A stretch of DNA of 64,000 nucleotides. Origin: Flavobacterium sp. LC2016-13. Lineage in GTDB: Bacteria; Bacteroidota; Bacteroidia; Flavobacteriales; Flavobacteriaceae. The notes under the pieces are model-generated. The model saw nothing but the letters and a program-made list of their open reading frames with translations. It made no database searches and was not told the DNA's origin. The position numbers and the translations under genes were made by a program. Where the stretch lies: assembly GCF_009707955.1 (NCBI RefSeq), contig NZ_WMDQ01000005.1, forward strand, positions 306,483 through 370,482, read 5' to 3'. Below, one piece after another: positions 1-9,074 of this stretch (the stretch's first letter is position 1; each line of letters opens with the position of its first letter).

Positions 1-492
1 ATAGGTATAATTTTTACTAGTAATATTTTCTTGGAGAACCTTTTTTATATCCCCATCTTCGGCCATCAATTTAATTAGTTCAAAATTTTCAGGTTTATTA
101 TTGATAAAATTATATACATCTGCTATAGGTTTAATTTCTATAGATTTCAGATTACTAGGTTTTTTAATTCCTAAAGTCTTTAAAAATGTTGTATCATTTT
201 CGTTAATTTTAGAAGTAATCAGATCGATTTTAGAATACAGATAATCAGTACTACCAAAATTTGGTGCCACAATAATTTGATGTTGATATTTTTTCTGCGT
301 TTTATCAAGAAATATTCCCAAAGCAAATCCTGCAATAATCAAAATCAAAACAATAATCCAATTCTTTACAAAGAATTGAATGCCTCTAAAAATAAAACTA
401 TTAATTCTATCCAAAAAAGCACTGATTTTTTTAGATATCTGAGCCAAATCAATTTCCTGATCTGTATTATTCTGGGGTACTTTTGTACTCAT
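1..492 (-). CDS. Wzz-like chain-length/polysaccharide co-polymerase-type membrane protein (3' end outside window)
   Basis: The first 164 codons of a leftward gene are present and the rest lies beyond the left edge. The start is ATG at 492, 8 bp after the stop of the DUF6909 gene on the same strand, so the two are probably co-transcribed. A polar N-terminus (residues 1-44) is followed by one hydrophobic segment at about 45-62 (WIIVLILIIAGFALGIFL). After it comes an extracytoplasmic region starting KYQHQIIVAPNFGSTDYLY. One N-proximal membrane helix followed by a periplasmic part that opens with a short beta-like stretch is the layout of Wzz/FepE-type proteins. Without the C-terminal second helix the assignment stays tentative; it could be a Flavobacterium protein of unknown role. 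Confidence 0.55.
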   Translation of the reverse strand, partial: MSTKVPQNNTDQEIDLAQISKKISAFLDRINSFIFRGIQFFVKNWIIVLILIIAGFALGIFLDKTQKKYQHQIIVAPNFGSTDYLYSKIDLITSKINENDTTFLKTLGIKKPSNLKSIEIKPIADVYNFINNKPENFELIKLMAEDGDIKKVLQENITSKNYTY

Positions 493-500
493 TTATGTTT

Positions 501-2180
501 TTATTTTACGTTGAAAATTTGTTCCAAAATTTTAATAGTAATCAAATATGTTGGTTTTACACCTGTTGTTCCCAATCCGCCAGAAGCCAATGTACTTCCG
601 GTTTCCAAAGGATTATCTGAGGCATAATATGCGTAGCGAACTTTAATATCGTGCGGAACGCTTTTTCTGATTTTTGATGCTGACTGAATCGCTTTTTGAT
701 AATACGAACCTTCCATTTCAAGACCAATCACACCCCATGTCGATTCGTGAAAGAACTTCAATAAATCTCTGTTTTGTAATGATGTTCCTAAAACGGTAAC
801 CATAGCACCTTCAAAAACAGCAATGTCATTTCCTTCAAACATAGCGCCTGTTAATTCATTTTCGAAGAAATAATTATCTGCCGTTCCTTCGTTTATGTGT
901 GCTGACGGAATCATAATATCTCCTTTTCCGCCTTCCAGAATTCCGGCTTTTCCCATTATCGAAACTGACTTAACATTCAATAAAGTGTCTTTTTTATACG
1001 GTTTCAAAAGTTCGTCAATGGTTTCATAAGCTTGTTCTCCAAAAGCATAATCCATTACAATTATAACTGGCTTTTCTTCTCCTGGTTCTGCTTTTGCGAA
1101 AGCGGTTTTCTTCCAATCGATTTGAGCAGTATCAAAAATTTGCACGTCAATGTTAGTTCCAGAAGTATCCGGCAATGAAATCATTCCGTTTTTTAAAGCC
1201 AGTTCTTCAACATGACTTCTAATTTCTTTTGCTCCGGACTTGCTTAATTCTTCATAAATAAAGAAATCTGATTTGTCTTTGAATTTTGTTTTTAACAACG
1301 GTGTTGCAAAAATAGAATTCATTACACTGTGCATGTTGGCACTTATTACGTGAATTGGTCTTTTTAAAAGATTATTTGCTTTTAAAACTTCCTTAATATT
1401 TGTTGCCCAGATTTCACCATGAATGTGGTGTCCAAGACGTTCTCTTAAAACCGGACTAAAAGTTATAGTTCGTTTATTATTATCTATTAATTCTTCGATC
1501 GCCAGTTTTCCTAACCAATAAACAACATGCAGAAAACGGTCTGGCGCATTTTCTGATCCAAAAGCATCATAGATATCTAAAACTTCCTCAAAAGTTCTTC
1601 CTAGAATATTAGCAACGTGCGAAATTGCTTTTTCTTTTTCGATTAAAGATAATTTTTTGGTTTGCGTTACTGCTTGTTCTAGTTTCATCCAATCGCGCGA
1701 AACCTCGCCGCCATCGTCTAATAAAACTCGGTTTTTAATTTTATGCGATTCGATAAAAATAAAAGTCAAATGCGTCAGAATATCATAAATGTCTGAACGT
1801 CCGCGCGTGATTTCAACATTCATTTGTTCTTCATCAATTCGGTAACAATTTCTTCTTCTTTTTGGAGGAACTATTGCCTGAAAATGTGATTTAGAATATC
1901 CTTCATCTGAAGTTAAATTAATGAATCGGCATTGCTCGATTCCTATCGGAAGACGTTCTATAACGTACAAAAGTCCGTTTAGTTCTACTTTTTCTTCACC
2001 TATATTTCCGTAAATTTCAGGGCGTAAAGCCAATAATGATTCACGCAAACTATCGCCCGAAACTCCCATTGGTTTATAAAAACCACGGTTGAATAAATGG
2101 CGCATTGTAATGTACATTTTTTCTATCGCTGCAGATGATTCCTGCGCTCTTGATCTTGATATATGTTTAGTTTCTTTCAT
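501..2180 (-). CDS. DUF6909 family protein
   Basis: A 559-residue soluble-looking protein with no signal peptide and no membrane segment. I recognise it as the conserved Flavobacteriia family annotated DUF6909; no biochemical role is known to me. It has a basic N-terminal patch (KETKHISRSRAQ) and a basic PPKRRRNC stretch near residue 105. The C-terminal third (about 370-559) is rich in glycine turns (EGGKGDIMIPSAH, LEMEGSYYQKA). That part loosely resembles nucleoside-phosphorylase-like folds, but this is only an impression. ATG at 2180 is the only sensible start. It is the fourth gene of the leftward run that begins at 4607 and is followed after 8 bp by the Wzz-like gene. Confidence 0.75.
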   Translation of the reverse strand: MKETKHISRSRAQESSAAIEKMYITMRHLFNRGFYKPMGVSGDSLRESLLALRPEIYGNIGEEKVELNGLLYVIERLPIGIEQCRFINLTSDEGYSKSHFQAIVPPKRRRNCYRIDEEQMNVEITRGRSDIYDILTHLTFIFIESHKIKNRVLLDDGGEVSRDWMKLEQAVTQTKKLSLIEKEKAISHVANILGRTFEEVLDIYDAFGSENAPDRFLHVVYWLGKLAIEELIDNNKRTITFSPVLRERLGHHIHGEIWATNIKEVLKANNLLKRPIHVISANMHSVMNSIFATPLLKTKFKDKSDFFIYEELSKSGAKEIRSHVEELALKNGMISLPDTSGTNIDVQIFDTAQIDWKKTAFAKAEPGEEKPVIIVMDYAFGEQAYETIDELLKPYKKDTLLNVKSVSIMGKAGILEGGKGDIMIPSAHINEGTADNYFFENELTGAMFEGNDIAVFEGAMVTVLGTSLQNRDLLKFFHESTWGVIGLEMEGSYYQKAIQSASKIRKSVPHDIKVRYAYYASDNPLETGSTLASGGLGTTGVKPTYLITIKILEQIFNVK

Positions 2181-2280
2181 GCTTTTTTATTTTAAAAAGA
2201 TCTTCTTACGAAAGAAGATGATTTGAATTTTTCGATTAAACGAAAATGATTTTATTATTTATAATTTTCAAAATTAACTT

Positions 2281-2592
2281 CTACTTTTTGAAAATTTTTA
2301 TTTTCTGATAATAGTAAATTATTCTCTTTATACATTCCTGATTATTGTCTGACATTATGAAAGCAAAATCCCAAATGTCTTTTGAAATGGAAAATAAACC
2401 CAGATCTGAACTAACATCCATTAAAATTTCATCATTCATCCAAAGGTCATTAATTGTATCAACTTTTGGATTTATTTCTGAAATTGAATCTAATAAATCG
2501 GTTAGAAAATATTCTTCTTCAACACCACTGAATATCTCAATTAACAAATCCTGAGATTTATATGCCGGTCTTAAATAATATTTATATTTCAC
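2281..2592 (-). CDS. Small hypothetical protein, GTG start
   Basis: A 103-residue acidic, aromatic-rich protein that I do not recognise. It has no signal peptide or membrane helix. The only start that gives the full frame is GTG at 2592, 18 bp downstream of the GH3 stop. It sits inside the leftward operon between GH3 and DUF6909, which supports it being expressed. The C-terminus ends in a basic helix-like stretch (YYYQKIKIFKK). The composition (many D/E, W and Y residues) resembles small immunity-like proteins, but there is no toxin gene beside it, so I propose no function. An overlapping frame on the other strand (2345-2554) is a shadow. Confidence 0.5.
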   Translation of the reverse strand: MKYKYYLRPAYKSQDLLIEIFSGVEEEYFLTDLLDSISEINPKVDTINDLWMNDEILMDVSSDLGLFSISKDIWDFAFIMSDNNQECIKRIIYYYQKIKIFKK

Positions 2593-2610
2593 AAATACAC
2601 CGTTGTTTTT

Positions 2611-4095
2611 CTATTTCAAATTATCTGCAATATCTCTATTGTTTGATAATCTCGGAATTTTATTTTGTCCGCCTAATTTTCCCTGAGATTTCATGTATTC
2701 CTGAAATCCGTTTTTAGAAACTTTGGTTACAACTACTTTTCTTAAAACATTTCCGGTAATTAAATCGTCGTAATAAATGTTTTTCTTTCGCATTGCGTTA
2801 TCAATTGCTTCTGCAAAACTTTCGATATTTTCAGGTTCACTTTCAAACTCAATAAACCATTCGTGATACGGTAATCCGCTTGACGGATTTATTTGTGGCG
2901 CAACTGTAAATTCGTTTATTACTGTTTGAGTTCCTTGCGTTGCTTCTTTCATTGCTGTTTCTACTTCGGTAGCAATAACGTGTTCGCCAAAAGCAGAAAT
3001 AAAATGCTTAATTCGGCCTGAAACAATAACACGATGCGGAAACAAAGAGGTAAACTGAACGGTGTCGCCAATATTATAACCCCAAAGTCCGGCATTTGTA
3101 GAAACAATCAAAGCATAATTTACACCTAATTCTACTTCGCCAATTGTATATCTTTTTGGGTTTTCTGTAAAAAATTCATCTGTTTTAATGAACTCATAAA
3201 ATATTCCTGAATTCAATAACAGCAACATTCCTTTTGCTTTTTGCGAATCCTGATACGCAAAAAATCCTTCAGAGGCCGGAAACAACTCTATGCTGTCTAC
3301 CTTTTTGCCAATCATGTTTTCAAACTTAGCCCGATAAGGTTCATAATTAACGCCTCCGTAAATAAACAAATTGAAGTTTTTAAATATTTCCTTTATCTTT
3401 TTTCCATTGCTTTTTTCCTGTAATTTTTCAAAATACATTTGAACCCATGATGGAATTCCTGAGATAACGCTCATGTCCTGATCGATTGTTTCGTCGACAA
3501 TAGCATTTACTTTGGTTTCCCAATCTTCAATACAATTGGTTTCCCAAGAAGGCATTCTGTTTTTTTGTAAATATTTCGGAACAAAATGCGCTGCAATACC
3601 TGAAAGTCTTCCAAATTTAATTCCGTGTTTTTCAGTCAAAATTGGGCTTCCCTGAAGAAAAATCATTTTTCCATCTACAAAATCGGCATTTCCGGTTTCA
3701 TGAATATAATGTAAAATGGCATTTCTAGAAGCTTTTATATGCGTTGGCATTGATTCTTTGGTCAACGGAATATATTTTGCTCCTGATGTTGTTCCTGATG
3801 TTTTGGCAAAATAAAGTGGTTTCCCTTTCCAGAGAATATTTTCTTCGCCTAACTTAACTTTTTCAATATATGTTTTTAAATCTTCGTAATCACGAATTGG
3901 AACGTTTTTTTGAAAATCTTCAAATGTTTTTATTTTATTAAATTGATGAGCAACTCCAAACTCTGTATCTTTTGCAGTATTAATTAAACTTTTAAAAACT
4001 GCTAATTGAGTTTCTACAGGTTTATTGGCCCAAGCCTGTGTTTGGTTGTATATTTTGCGGGCAAATAACTTTGCTGCTGCTGATTTAATTGACAT
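2611..4095 (-). CDS. GH3-family acyl-adenylate/amido synthetase
   Basis: A 494-residue member of the GH3 branch of the ANL adenylating superfamily, close to the bacterial GH3 length of about 500. The ATP-binding loop AKTSGTTSGAKYIP is at residues 97-110. The second motif appears as LFPASEGFF (the YxASE region), and the third as YNIGDTVQF. In plants GH3 enzymes conjugate amino acids to hormone carboxylates through an acyl-AMP. In Bacteroidota the natural acid and amine are not known, so the substrate is left open. ATG at 4095 lies 8 bp after the stop of the upstream membrane/coiled-coil gene, which indicates one transcript. Confidence 0.85.
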   Translation of the reverse strand: MSIKSAAAKLFARKIYNQTQAWANKPVETQLAVFKSLINTAKDTEFGVAHQFNKIKTFEDFQKNVPIRDYEDLKTYIEKVKLGEENILWKGKPLYFAKTSGTTSGAKYIPLTKESMPTHIKASRNAILHYIHETGNADFVDGKMIFLQGSPILTEKHGIKFGRLSGIAAHFVPKYLQKNRMPSWETNCIEDWETKVNAIVDETIDQDMSVISGIPSWVQMYFEKLQEKSNGKKIKEIFKNFNLFIYGGVNYEPYRAKFENMIGKKVDSIELFPASEGFFAYQDSQKAKGMLLLLNSGIFYEFIKTDEFFTENPKRYTIGEVELGVNYALIVSTNAGLWGYNIGDTVQFTSLFPHRVIVSGRIKHFISAFGEHVIATEVETAMKEATQGTQTVINEFTVAPQINPSSGLPYHEWFIEFESEPENIESFAEAIDNAMRKKNIYYDDLITGNVLRKVVVTKVSKNGFQEYMKSQGKLGGQNKIPRLSNNRDIADNLK

Positions 4096-4103
4096 TTTAT
4101 ACG

Positions 4104-4607
4104 CTATTTTTTGGCACTTTTACTTTTCTTGTTCTGTTTTTTCTCGCCTGACTCCTGCTCCATTTTTGCAACTTCTTCTCTTAATTTTATTTCTTCTTCA
4201 GAAGTTTTCATATTAAGATCCGGTGTTTCTTCTGTTTCAGATAAAATAGAATCTTTATTGAATTTTGCATATTCCAGCTGACCGTTTAATACTTTTTGAA
4301 TTCCTTTTATATAGGCTTCATTTTTCTTTAACGCTACTGCTAACGAATCTGATTTTATGGCTAATTCTGTTGCATTCTTTTTTAATTGTGTTGAAGAATA
4401 CCCCGGAATAAATTCTCTTAATGGTGTAAAGGCAATTATGAAGGTAGTCACTAAAATTAGGAATATACCACCCAAAGAAAAAACCACAAATACATTCATT
4501 AAGGTAAGTTTGAATGAAAAAATTTCTTCAAACGTATCCACATTCAAAATTACCAATCGGTTTTTAATGAATAATTTTTTTCTTAAATTACGTTTTTTCC
4601 GTGCCAT
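4104..4607 (-). CDS. M23-peptidase-like N-terminal membrane/coiled-coil protein lacking the peptidase domain
   Basis: A 167-residue protein with a very basic N-terminus (ARKKRNLRKKLFIKNRL), the conserved segment VDTFEEIFSFKLTLMNVFV, one membrane helix at about 37-60, and LREFIPGYSSTQLKK. Then comes a coiled-coil-like stretch and a Lys-rich tail. In related Flavobacteriia this N-terminal module is followed by a LytM/M23 zinc metallopeptidase domain. Here the stop comes at 4104 and the GH3 gene starts 8 bp later, so the HxxxD and HxH zinc motifs are absent and no remnant is visible. It may act as a non-enzymatic inner-membrane scaffold. It is the first gene of the leftward operon and is divergent from tatA. 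Confidence 0.7.
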   Translation of the reverse strand: MARKKRNLRKKLFIKNRLVILNVDTFEEIFSFKLTLMNVFVVFSLGGIFLILVTTFIIAFTPLREFIPGYSSTQLKKNATELAIKSDSLAVALKKNEAYIKGIQKVLNGQLEYAKFNKDSILSETEETPDLNMKTSEEEIKLREEVAKMEQESGEKKQNKKSKSAKK

Positions 4608-4729
4608 CTTGGATATTTATACTCGCAAATATAATAAAATCGTGTTGCTGATACCCGAGAAAAATGAGGGAATACACTTATTTAATGATTTTATAAAATA
4701 TTTAACGCTTTATTTTAATCTAAATCTTC

Positions 4730-4758
4730 TTGTTGTTCGTATATTCTATATACCTTTG
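4730..4758 (+). promoter_or_regulatory. Bacteroidota-type promoter of tatA
   Basis: A TTG at 4730-4732 and TACCTTTG at 4751-4758 are separated by 18 bp, matching the Bacteroidota sigma pattern TTG-N19-TAnnTTTG. Transcription would begin near 4765, leaving a leader of about 40 nt before the tatA ATG at 4805. Confidence 0.6.
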
Positions 4759-4804
4759 CAGGTACAATTAGAAATTAATTTGCTTCGGCATTAAATATAC
4801 AACC

Positions 4805-4993
4805 ATGGGAAGATTAGGTCTTACAGAAATCCTCGTAATAGTAGGTATTGTGTTATTACTTTTTGGAGGTAAAAAAATTCCAGAATTAATGAAAGGTTTA
4901 GGAAGCGGAATTAAGGAATTTAAAAACGCTGCTAAAGACGATCATACAGCGCCTGCGCCTACTGTAAAAAAAGAAGAGGAAGAAATAAAATAA
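4805..4993 (+). CDS. tatA: Twin-arginine translocase subunit TatA/TatE
   Basis: A 62-residue protein with the TatA layout: a short N-terminal membrane helix (about residues 6-20), the hinge FGGKKIPEL that matches the family FGxxKxPE motif, an amphipathic helix ([14 protein letters not shown]), and an acidic/lysine tail. TatA multimers form the pore that passes folded proteins with twin-arginine signals across the inner membrane. No tatC is visible here. It is followed by a strong terminator, so it is a single-gene unit with its own promoter. Confidence 0.92.
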   Translation: MGRLGLTEILVIVGIVLLLFGGKKIPELMKGLGSGIKEFKNAAKDDHTAPAPTVKKEEEEIK

Positions 4994-5010
4994 TCTCCTC
5001 CAACGATTAA

Positions 5011-5056
5011 AAATCCCAAACAACAATTGTAAGATTGTTGTTTGGGATTTTTTTTA
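5011..5056 (+). terminator. Intrinsic terminator after tatA
   Basis: A perfect 17 bp inverted repeat (arms 5011-5027 and 5034-5050, 6 nt loop) is followed by a T run. It lies 18 bp after the tatA stop. Confidence 0.9.
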
Positions 5057-5105
5057 TATCTAAAAATTCTTACTTTTAGAGTCCCTAAATCAAATAAATA
5101 ATAAT

Positions 5106-6500
5106 ATGAAAAACCTACTTTTCGTTAGTATTGCATTTTTGTGTCTCAAAAGTTTTGCACAAACCCAACCATTTCCTGCCAATAAGGTATACACAAATGG
5201 AATCATGGCAACCAATAAAAACAGTCTGGATGCTAAGGCCAATTACGATACCTGGAAAATCAATTTTGTTGAAAACTGTTCTAATGGACGTTATCGTATA
5301 AAATTTGACGATTCCTCTAAAACTGTATCTGAAGGAATTGGCTACGGAATGTTACTTGCTGTTTATTCTGGTGACAAAACACTGTTTGATGGACTTTGGT
5401 TGTATTACAAAGACAATGTCAATTCGAATGGCGTTATGAATTGGAAAATTAATGGCTGCTCTGGAATTGATGGAGCTAATGGCGCTACCGATGCCGAACT
5501 TGACGCCGCTTTCGCCCTTATTGTTGCCGATTATCAATGGGCAAGTGCCGGAACAATTAATTATAAAAATGATGCTAAAACACTTATTGCGGCTATAAAA
5601 GCACATGAGGTTGAAGCCAATACTTTTGTCTTAAAACCAGGCGATCAATTTGGCGGAAGCACAATCACAAATCCTTCTTATTTTTCTCCCGCTTATTACA
5701 GGGTTTTTGGAACTTTTACAAATGATGCTACTTTTTGGAATGCTGTTGCGACAAAATCATATACGATTATCAATAGCAATTTAACTCAAAATAATGCTGT
5801 TGGTGGTTTAGTGTCAGATTGGTGCATGGCGTCTGGCGCTTATTCTTCTGCCGCTGGAGGATATAATAACGGAGGAAAAACTTATACGTATGATGCAGCC
5901 AGAACTCCATGGAGAATTGCGGTAGATTATTTATGGTTTGGCAATGCCGATGCAAAAACGTATGCCAAAAAATCATCAGATTTTGTTCGTGTAACTTTGG
6001 GAGGATCTTCAAATATTAAAGATGGTTATAACCAAAATGGAACTTTAATCGGACAATGGCACAATGCTACTTTTGTTGGTGCATTTGCCTGTGCAGCAAT
6101 GGCAGGCGAAAATCAAGCACATTTAGATGCCTCTTATACCGATTTAAAAAACTTAAATGAACCAAACAGTTACTTTAATCACACTTTAAAAACACTGTAT
6201 TCGCTTTTATTAACAGGTAATTTTTATTTGCCTCCAACGGCGACTTTATCAAATAATGATTTTGAGTTAGAGAAGTCTACTGTTACTTTATATCCTAATC
6301 CGAGTGCGGATAAGTTTACCGTTTTTGCTCCTGAACAATCTGTAATTTCAGTAATTTCTCCGCAGGGAAAAATAATTTCTGAACAAAAAACAACTGCTGA
6401 AACCACTGAACTAAATTTAGCCAATTATTCATCAGGATTGTATTTGATAAAAATCACGAACGAAAATAAAAGTATAACCAAGAAAGTTATCTTAAAGTAA
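5106..6500 (+). CDS. Secreted glycoside hydrolase family 8 enzyme with T9SS type A sorting domain
   Basis: A 464-residue exported enzyme. A signal peptide (residues 1-18, ending KSFAQ) precedes a GH8 (alpha/alpha)6-barrel domain at about 25-375. The general acid region is TVSEGIGYGM (Glu76), and ATDAELD (Asp129/Asp133) matches the family catalytic ATDADLD motif. GH8 members cleave cellulose, chitosan, lichenan or xylan; the substrate cannot be read from the sequence. The C-terminal 70 residues (YPNPSADKFTV, then SGLYLIKI and a basic end) are a type A T9SS sorting domain, so the enzyme should be released or anchored at the cell surface. No cellulose-synthase genes are adjacent. It is flanked by terminators on both sides, so it is monocistronic. 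Confidence 0.9.
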   Translation: MKNLLFVSIAFLCLKSFAQTQPFPANKVYTNGIMATNKNSLDAKANYDTWKINFVENCSNGRYRIKFDDSSKTVSEGIGYGMLLAVYSGDKTLFDGLWLYYKDNVNSNGVMNWKINGCSGIDGANGATDAELDAAFALIVADYQWASAGTINYKNDAKTLIAAIKAHEVEANTFVLKPGDQFGGSTITNPSYFSPAYYRVFGTFTNDATFWNAVATKSYTIINSNLTQNNAVGGLVSDWCMASGAYSSAAGGYNNGGKTYTYDAARTPWRIAVDYLWFGNADAKTYAKKSSDFVRVTLGGSSNIKDGYNQNGTLIGQWHNATFVGAFACAAMAGENQAHLDASYTDLKNLNEPNSYFNHTLKTLYSLLLTGNFYLPPTATLSNNDFELEKSTVTLYPNPSADKFTVFAPEQSVISVISPQGKIISEQKTTAETTELNLANYSSGLYLIKITNENKSITKKVILK

Positions 6501-6515
6501 TTCATAAAAACAGAA

Positions 6516-6552
6516 AATCCCAAATTACAATTGTAGTTTGGGATTTTTTTTA
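6516..6552. terminator. Bidirectional terminator between the GH8 gene and tex
   Basis: An inverted repeat with core AATCCCAAA/TTTGGGATT is flanked by an A run on the left and a T run on the right. It lies between convergent genes and can serve both. Confidence 0.8.
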
Positions 6553-6563
6553 TTTTTGAAGTT

Positions 6564-8687
6564 TTACAAAACCATCGTCAACTGAATACGTTTTCTGTCT
6601 TCATCAACCTCCGTAACCTTTACATCAACATGCTGGTGTAATTTTACTACTTCGTTTACGTCACTTACAAAACCGGCTTTCAGTTGTGAAATGTGAACCA
6701 ATCCGCTTTCTTTGATTCCGATATCAACAAAGCAGCCAAAATTGGTAATGTTGTTTACTATTCCAGGTAAAATCATTCCCGTTCTTAAATCTTTAATCGA
6801 TTTTACATTCGCATCAAACTCAAAAACCTTTGCCGATTTTCGTGGATCCAATCCAGGCTTTTCAAGCTCTTTAATGATGTCTTTTAATGTAAGTAAACCA
6901 ATTTCAGGCGTAATATAGTTTTCGGCCTTAATAAGAGCCGTTTTGTCTTTATTTGCAATTAAGTCATTTACCGAAAGTTTTAAATCTTTCGCCATTTTCT
7001 CTACAACCGGATAAGCTTCAGGATGAACCGCAGAATTATCCAACGGATTTTTTGCATTCGAAATTCGGATAAAAGCCGCACCCTGTTGATAAGCCTTCTC
7101 GCCTAGGCGAGGCACTTTTTTTAGCTGTTTTCTGTCCTCAAATGGACCGTTTTCTGAACGATATTGTACAATGTTTTCAGCGAGCTTCTCTCCTATTCCA
7201 CTCACATAACTTAGTAAATGTTTACTTGCCGTGTTAATGTTAATTCCAACCGAGTTCACGCAGCGAATTACCGTATTATCCAATTCTTCTTTTAGTTTTG
7301 TTTGATCAACGTCATGCTGATATTGGCCCACGCCGATCGCTTTCGGGTCAATTTTTACCAATTCGGCCAAAGGATCTGAAAGTCTTCGCCCGATAGAAAC
7401 TGATCCTCGAACCGTAACATCATAATTAGGAAATTCTTCCCTCGCAATTTTTGATGCTGAATAAACCGAAGCCCCAGCCTCAGAAACAATAAAAACCTGC
7501 AGCGGTTTGTCGAACGCGATTTTTTTTATGAAAAATTCCGTTTCTCTGGAAGCCGTTCCATTTCCAATAGAAATAGCATCAATCTGATACGCATTTACCA
7601 TCGAACGGATTTTTTTGATCGCCATTGCTTCTTCGTTTTGTGGCGCGTGCGGATAAATGGTTTCGTTATACAACAAATCTCCTTTTTCATCTAAACAAAC
7701 CACTTTACAACCACTTCTAAATCCTGGATCGATTGCCAAAATGCGTTTCTCTCCCAAAGGCGGCGCCAATAATAACTGACCTAAATTATTCGCAAAAACC
7801 TGAATCGAGTTTGCATCTGCTTTGGCTTTGGCTTCTTGTAAAGTCTCATTTCCAATCGCCGGATTCAATAATCGTTTATAACTGTCTTCAATTGCTAATT
7901 GCAAATGTGCCGTTGTACTATTTTGCTTTTTAATGATAATTTCATCAATAACATCATAAGCTTCATCGATATCAACATCAACTTTCATTTTTACAAAACC
8001 TTCGTTTTCTGCACGAAGCATTGCTAATAAACGGTGCGAAGGCGCTTTTGTCAAAGGTTCTTCCCAATCAAAATACTGACTGAATTTTTGAGCTCCTTCT
8101 TCTTCACTTTTCTTTTTTACGACTTTAGTTCCAATTGTCGCTTTTCTATTAAATAGTCTACGCAATTGTTTACGAACATAAATATTCTCGTTAATCCATT
8201 CAGCAACAATATCGCGCGCACCTTGCATTGCAGCTTCTTCATTAATAACATTTTCATTAATATATTGAGTCGAAATAAAATCGACATCAACATCATTTTC
8301 AGACATGATAATTTTCGCCAAAGGTTCTAAACCAAATTCGCGCGCCACATCTGCTTTTGTTTTTTTCTTCTTTTTATAAGGAAGATAAAAATCCTCTATC
8401 TCTTGTAAATCAAAACTTTGCTCGATTTTTTGTTTCAATTCCGGCGTAAGTGATTTTTGTTCTTCAATTGATTTAAGAACAGCTTCTTTACGTTTTACAA
8501 TTGTTTCGTATTCTTTTTGAAGTTTTGCAATCTGTTCGATTTGTACTTCATCCAGATTTCCTGTCGTATCTTTTCGGTAACGGGAAATAAATGGAATAGT
8601 ACAATCTTCTTCTAACAATTGTACTGTTTTTTGAATGTTAATCGCTGCTGTTTGAACAGACTTGGCAATGAATTGAATATTAGTCAT
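6564..8687 (-). CDS. tex: Tex family RNA-binding transcription accessory protein
   Basis: A 707-residue protein of normal Tex length. The N-terminal helical region contains TIPFISRYRKDTTGNLDE, a Tex hallmark. A YqgF/RNase H-like domain lies near 320-450 (ILAIDPGFRSGCKVVCLD). Helix-hairpin-helix repeats follow at about 480-560 (NINTASKHLLSYVSGIG). The C-terminal S1 RNA-binding domain spans about 635-705 (GIVNNITNFGCFVDIG, SGLVHISQL). Tex binds nucleic acid and affects transcription termination and RNA processing in the cytoplasm. ATG at 8687 is the natural start. It converges with the GH8 gene and stands alone. Confidence 0.93.
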   Translation of the reverse strand: MTNIQFIAKSVQTAAINIQKTVQLLEEDCTIPFISRYRKDTTGNLDEVQIEQIAKLQKEYETIVKRKEAVLKSIEEQKSLTPELKQKIEQSFDLQEIEDFYLPYKKKKKTKADVAREFGLEPLAKIIMSENDVDVDFISTQYINENVINEEAAMQGARDIVAEWINENIYVRKQLRRLFNRKATIGTKVVKKKSEEEGAQKFSQYFDWEEPLTKAPSHRLLAMLRAENEGFVKMKVDVDIDEAYDVIDEIIIKKQNSTTAHLQLAIEDSYKRLLNPAIGNETLQEAKAKADANSIQVFANNLGQLLLAPPLGEKRILAIDPGFRSGCKVVCLDEKGDLLYNETIYPHAPQNEEAMAIKKIRSMVNAYQIDAISIGNGTASRETEFFIKKIAFDKPLQVFIVSEAGASVYSASKIAREEFPNYDVTVRGSVSIGRRLSDPLAELVKIDPKAIGVGQYQHDVDQTKLKEELDNTVIRCVNSVGININTASKHLLSYVSGIGEKLAENIVQYRSENGPFEDRKQLKKVPRLGEKAYQQGAAFIRISNAKNPLDNSAVHPEAYPVVEKMAKDLKLSVNDLIANKDKTALIKAENYITPEIGLLTLKDIIKELEKPGLDPRKSAKVFEFDANVKSIKDLRTGMILPGIVNNITNFGCFVDIGIKESGLVHISQLKAGFVSDVNEVVKLHQHVDVKVTEVDEDRKRIQLTMVL

Positions 8688-8804
8688 ATTTAAAATATAA
8701 TAATTTCGTGTTTCTAAAAATGATATAATTTACTTGTTAAAACATAACTGCAAATTTATAAATCATTCCGCTAAAATAATATCTTTGTTTTTAATTTTAC
8801 GCCT

Positions 8805-9074
8805 ATGAAAATTTTATTCTTGTATTTTTTAATTGTAAATAGTCTCGCCTTCATCATAGCTGGATATGACAAATATTTAGCTATTAAAAATAAATATCGA
8901 ATTCCCGAAAATACACTTTTTGCATTCGCTGCCTTTGGTGGTTCTGTTGGCTTATTATTAGCGATGTTGCTTTTTAGACATAAAACGAGTAAATCGTCTT
9001 TTATTGCAAAATTTTCGGTAATTTTTTTAATTCAGATTGTTTTGGTAATTGCCCGGTTAAATGATAAAATCTAA
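8805..9074 (+). CDS. DUF1294 family small membrane protein
   Basis: An 89-residue protein with three predicted hydrophobic segments: an N-terminal one, one around 38-58 and one at the C-terminus. The signature AGYDKYLA and the region FGGSVGLLLAMLLFRHKTSK are typical of DUF1294. The family has no assigned function. A TATCTTTG at 8780-8787 is a possible -7 element, but I see no TTG at the right distance. The last 18 bp overlap, tail to tail, the end of the ATPase gene on the other strand. Confidence 0.8.
   Translation: MKILFLYFLIVNSLAFIIAGYDKYLAIKNKYRIPENTLFAFAAFGGSVGLLLAMLLFRHKTSKSSFIAKFSVIFLIQIVLVIARLNDKI

Noticed and set aside
277..627. 116-codon plus-strand frame at the left end
   Set aside because: It is antisense to the Wzz-like gene and the end of the DUF6909 gene, both of which have good coding character.
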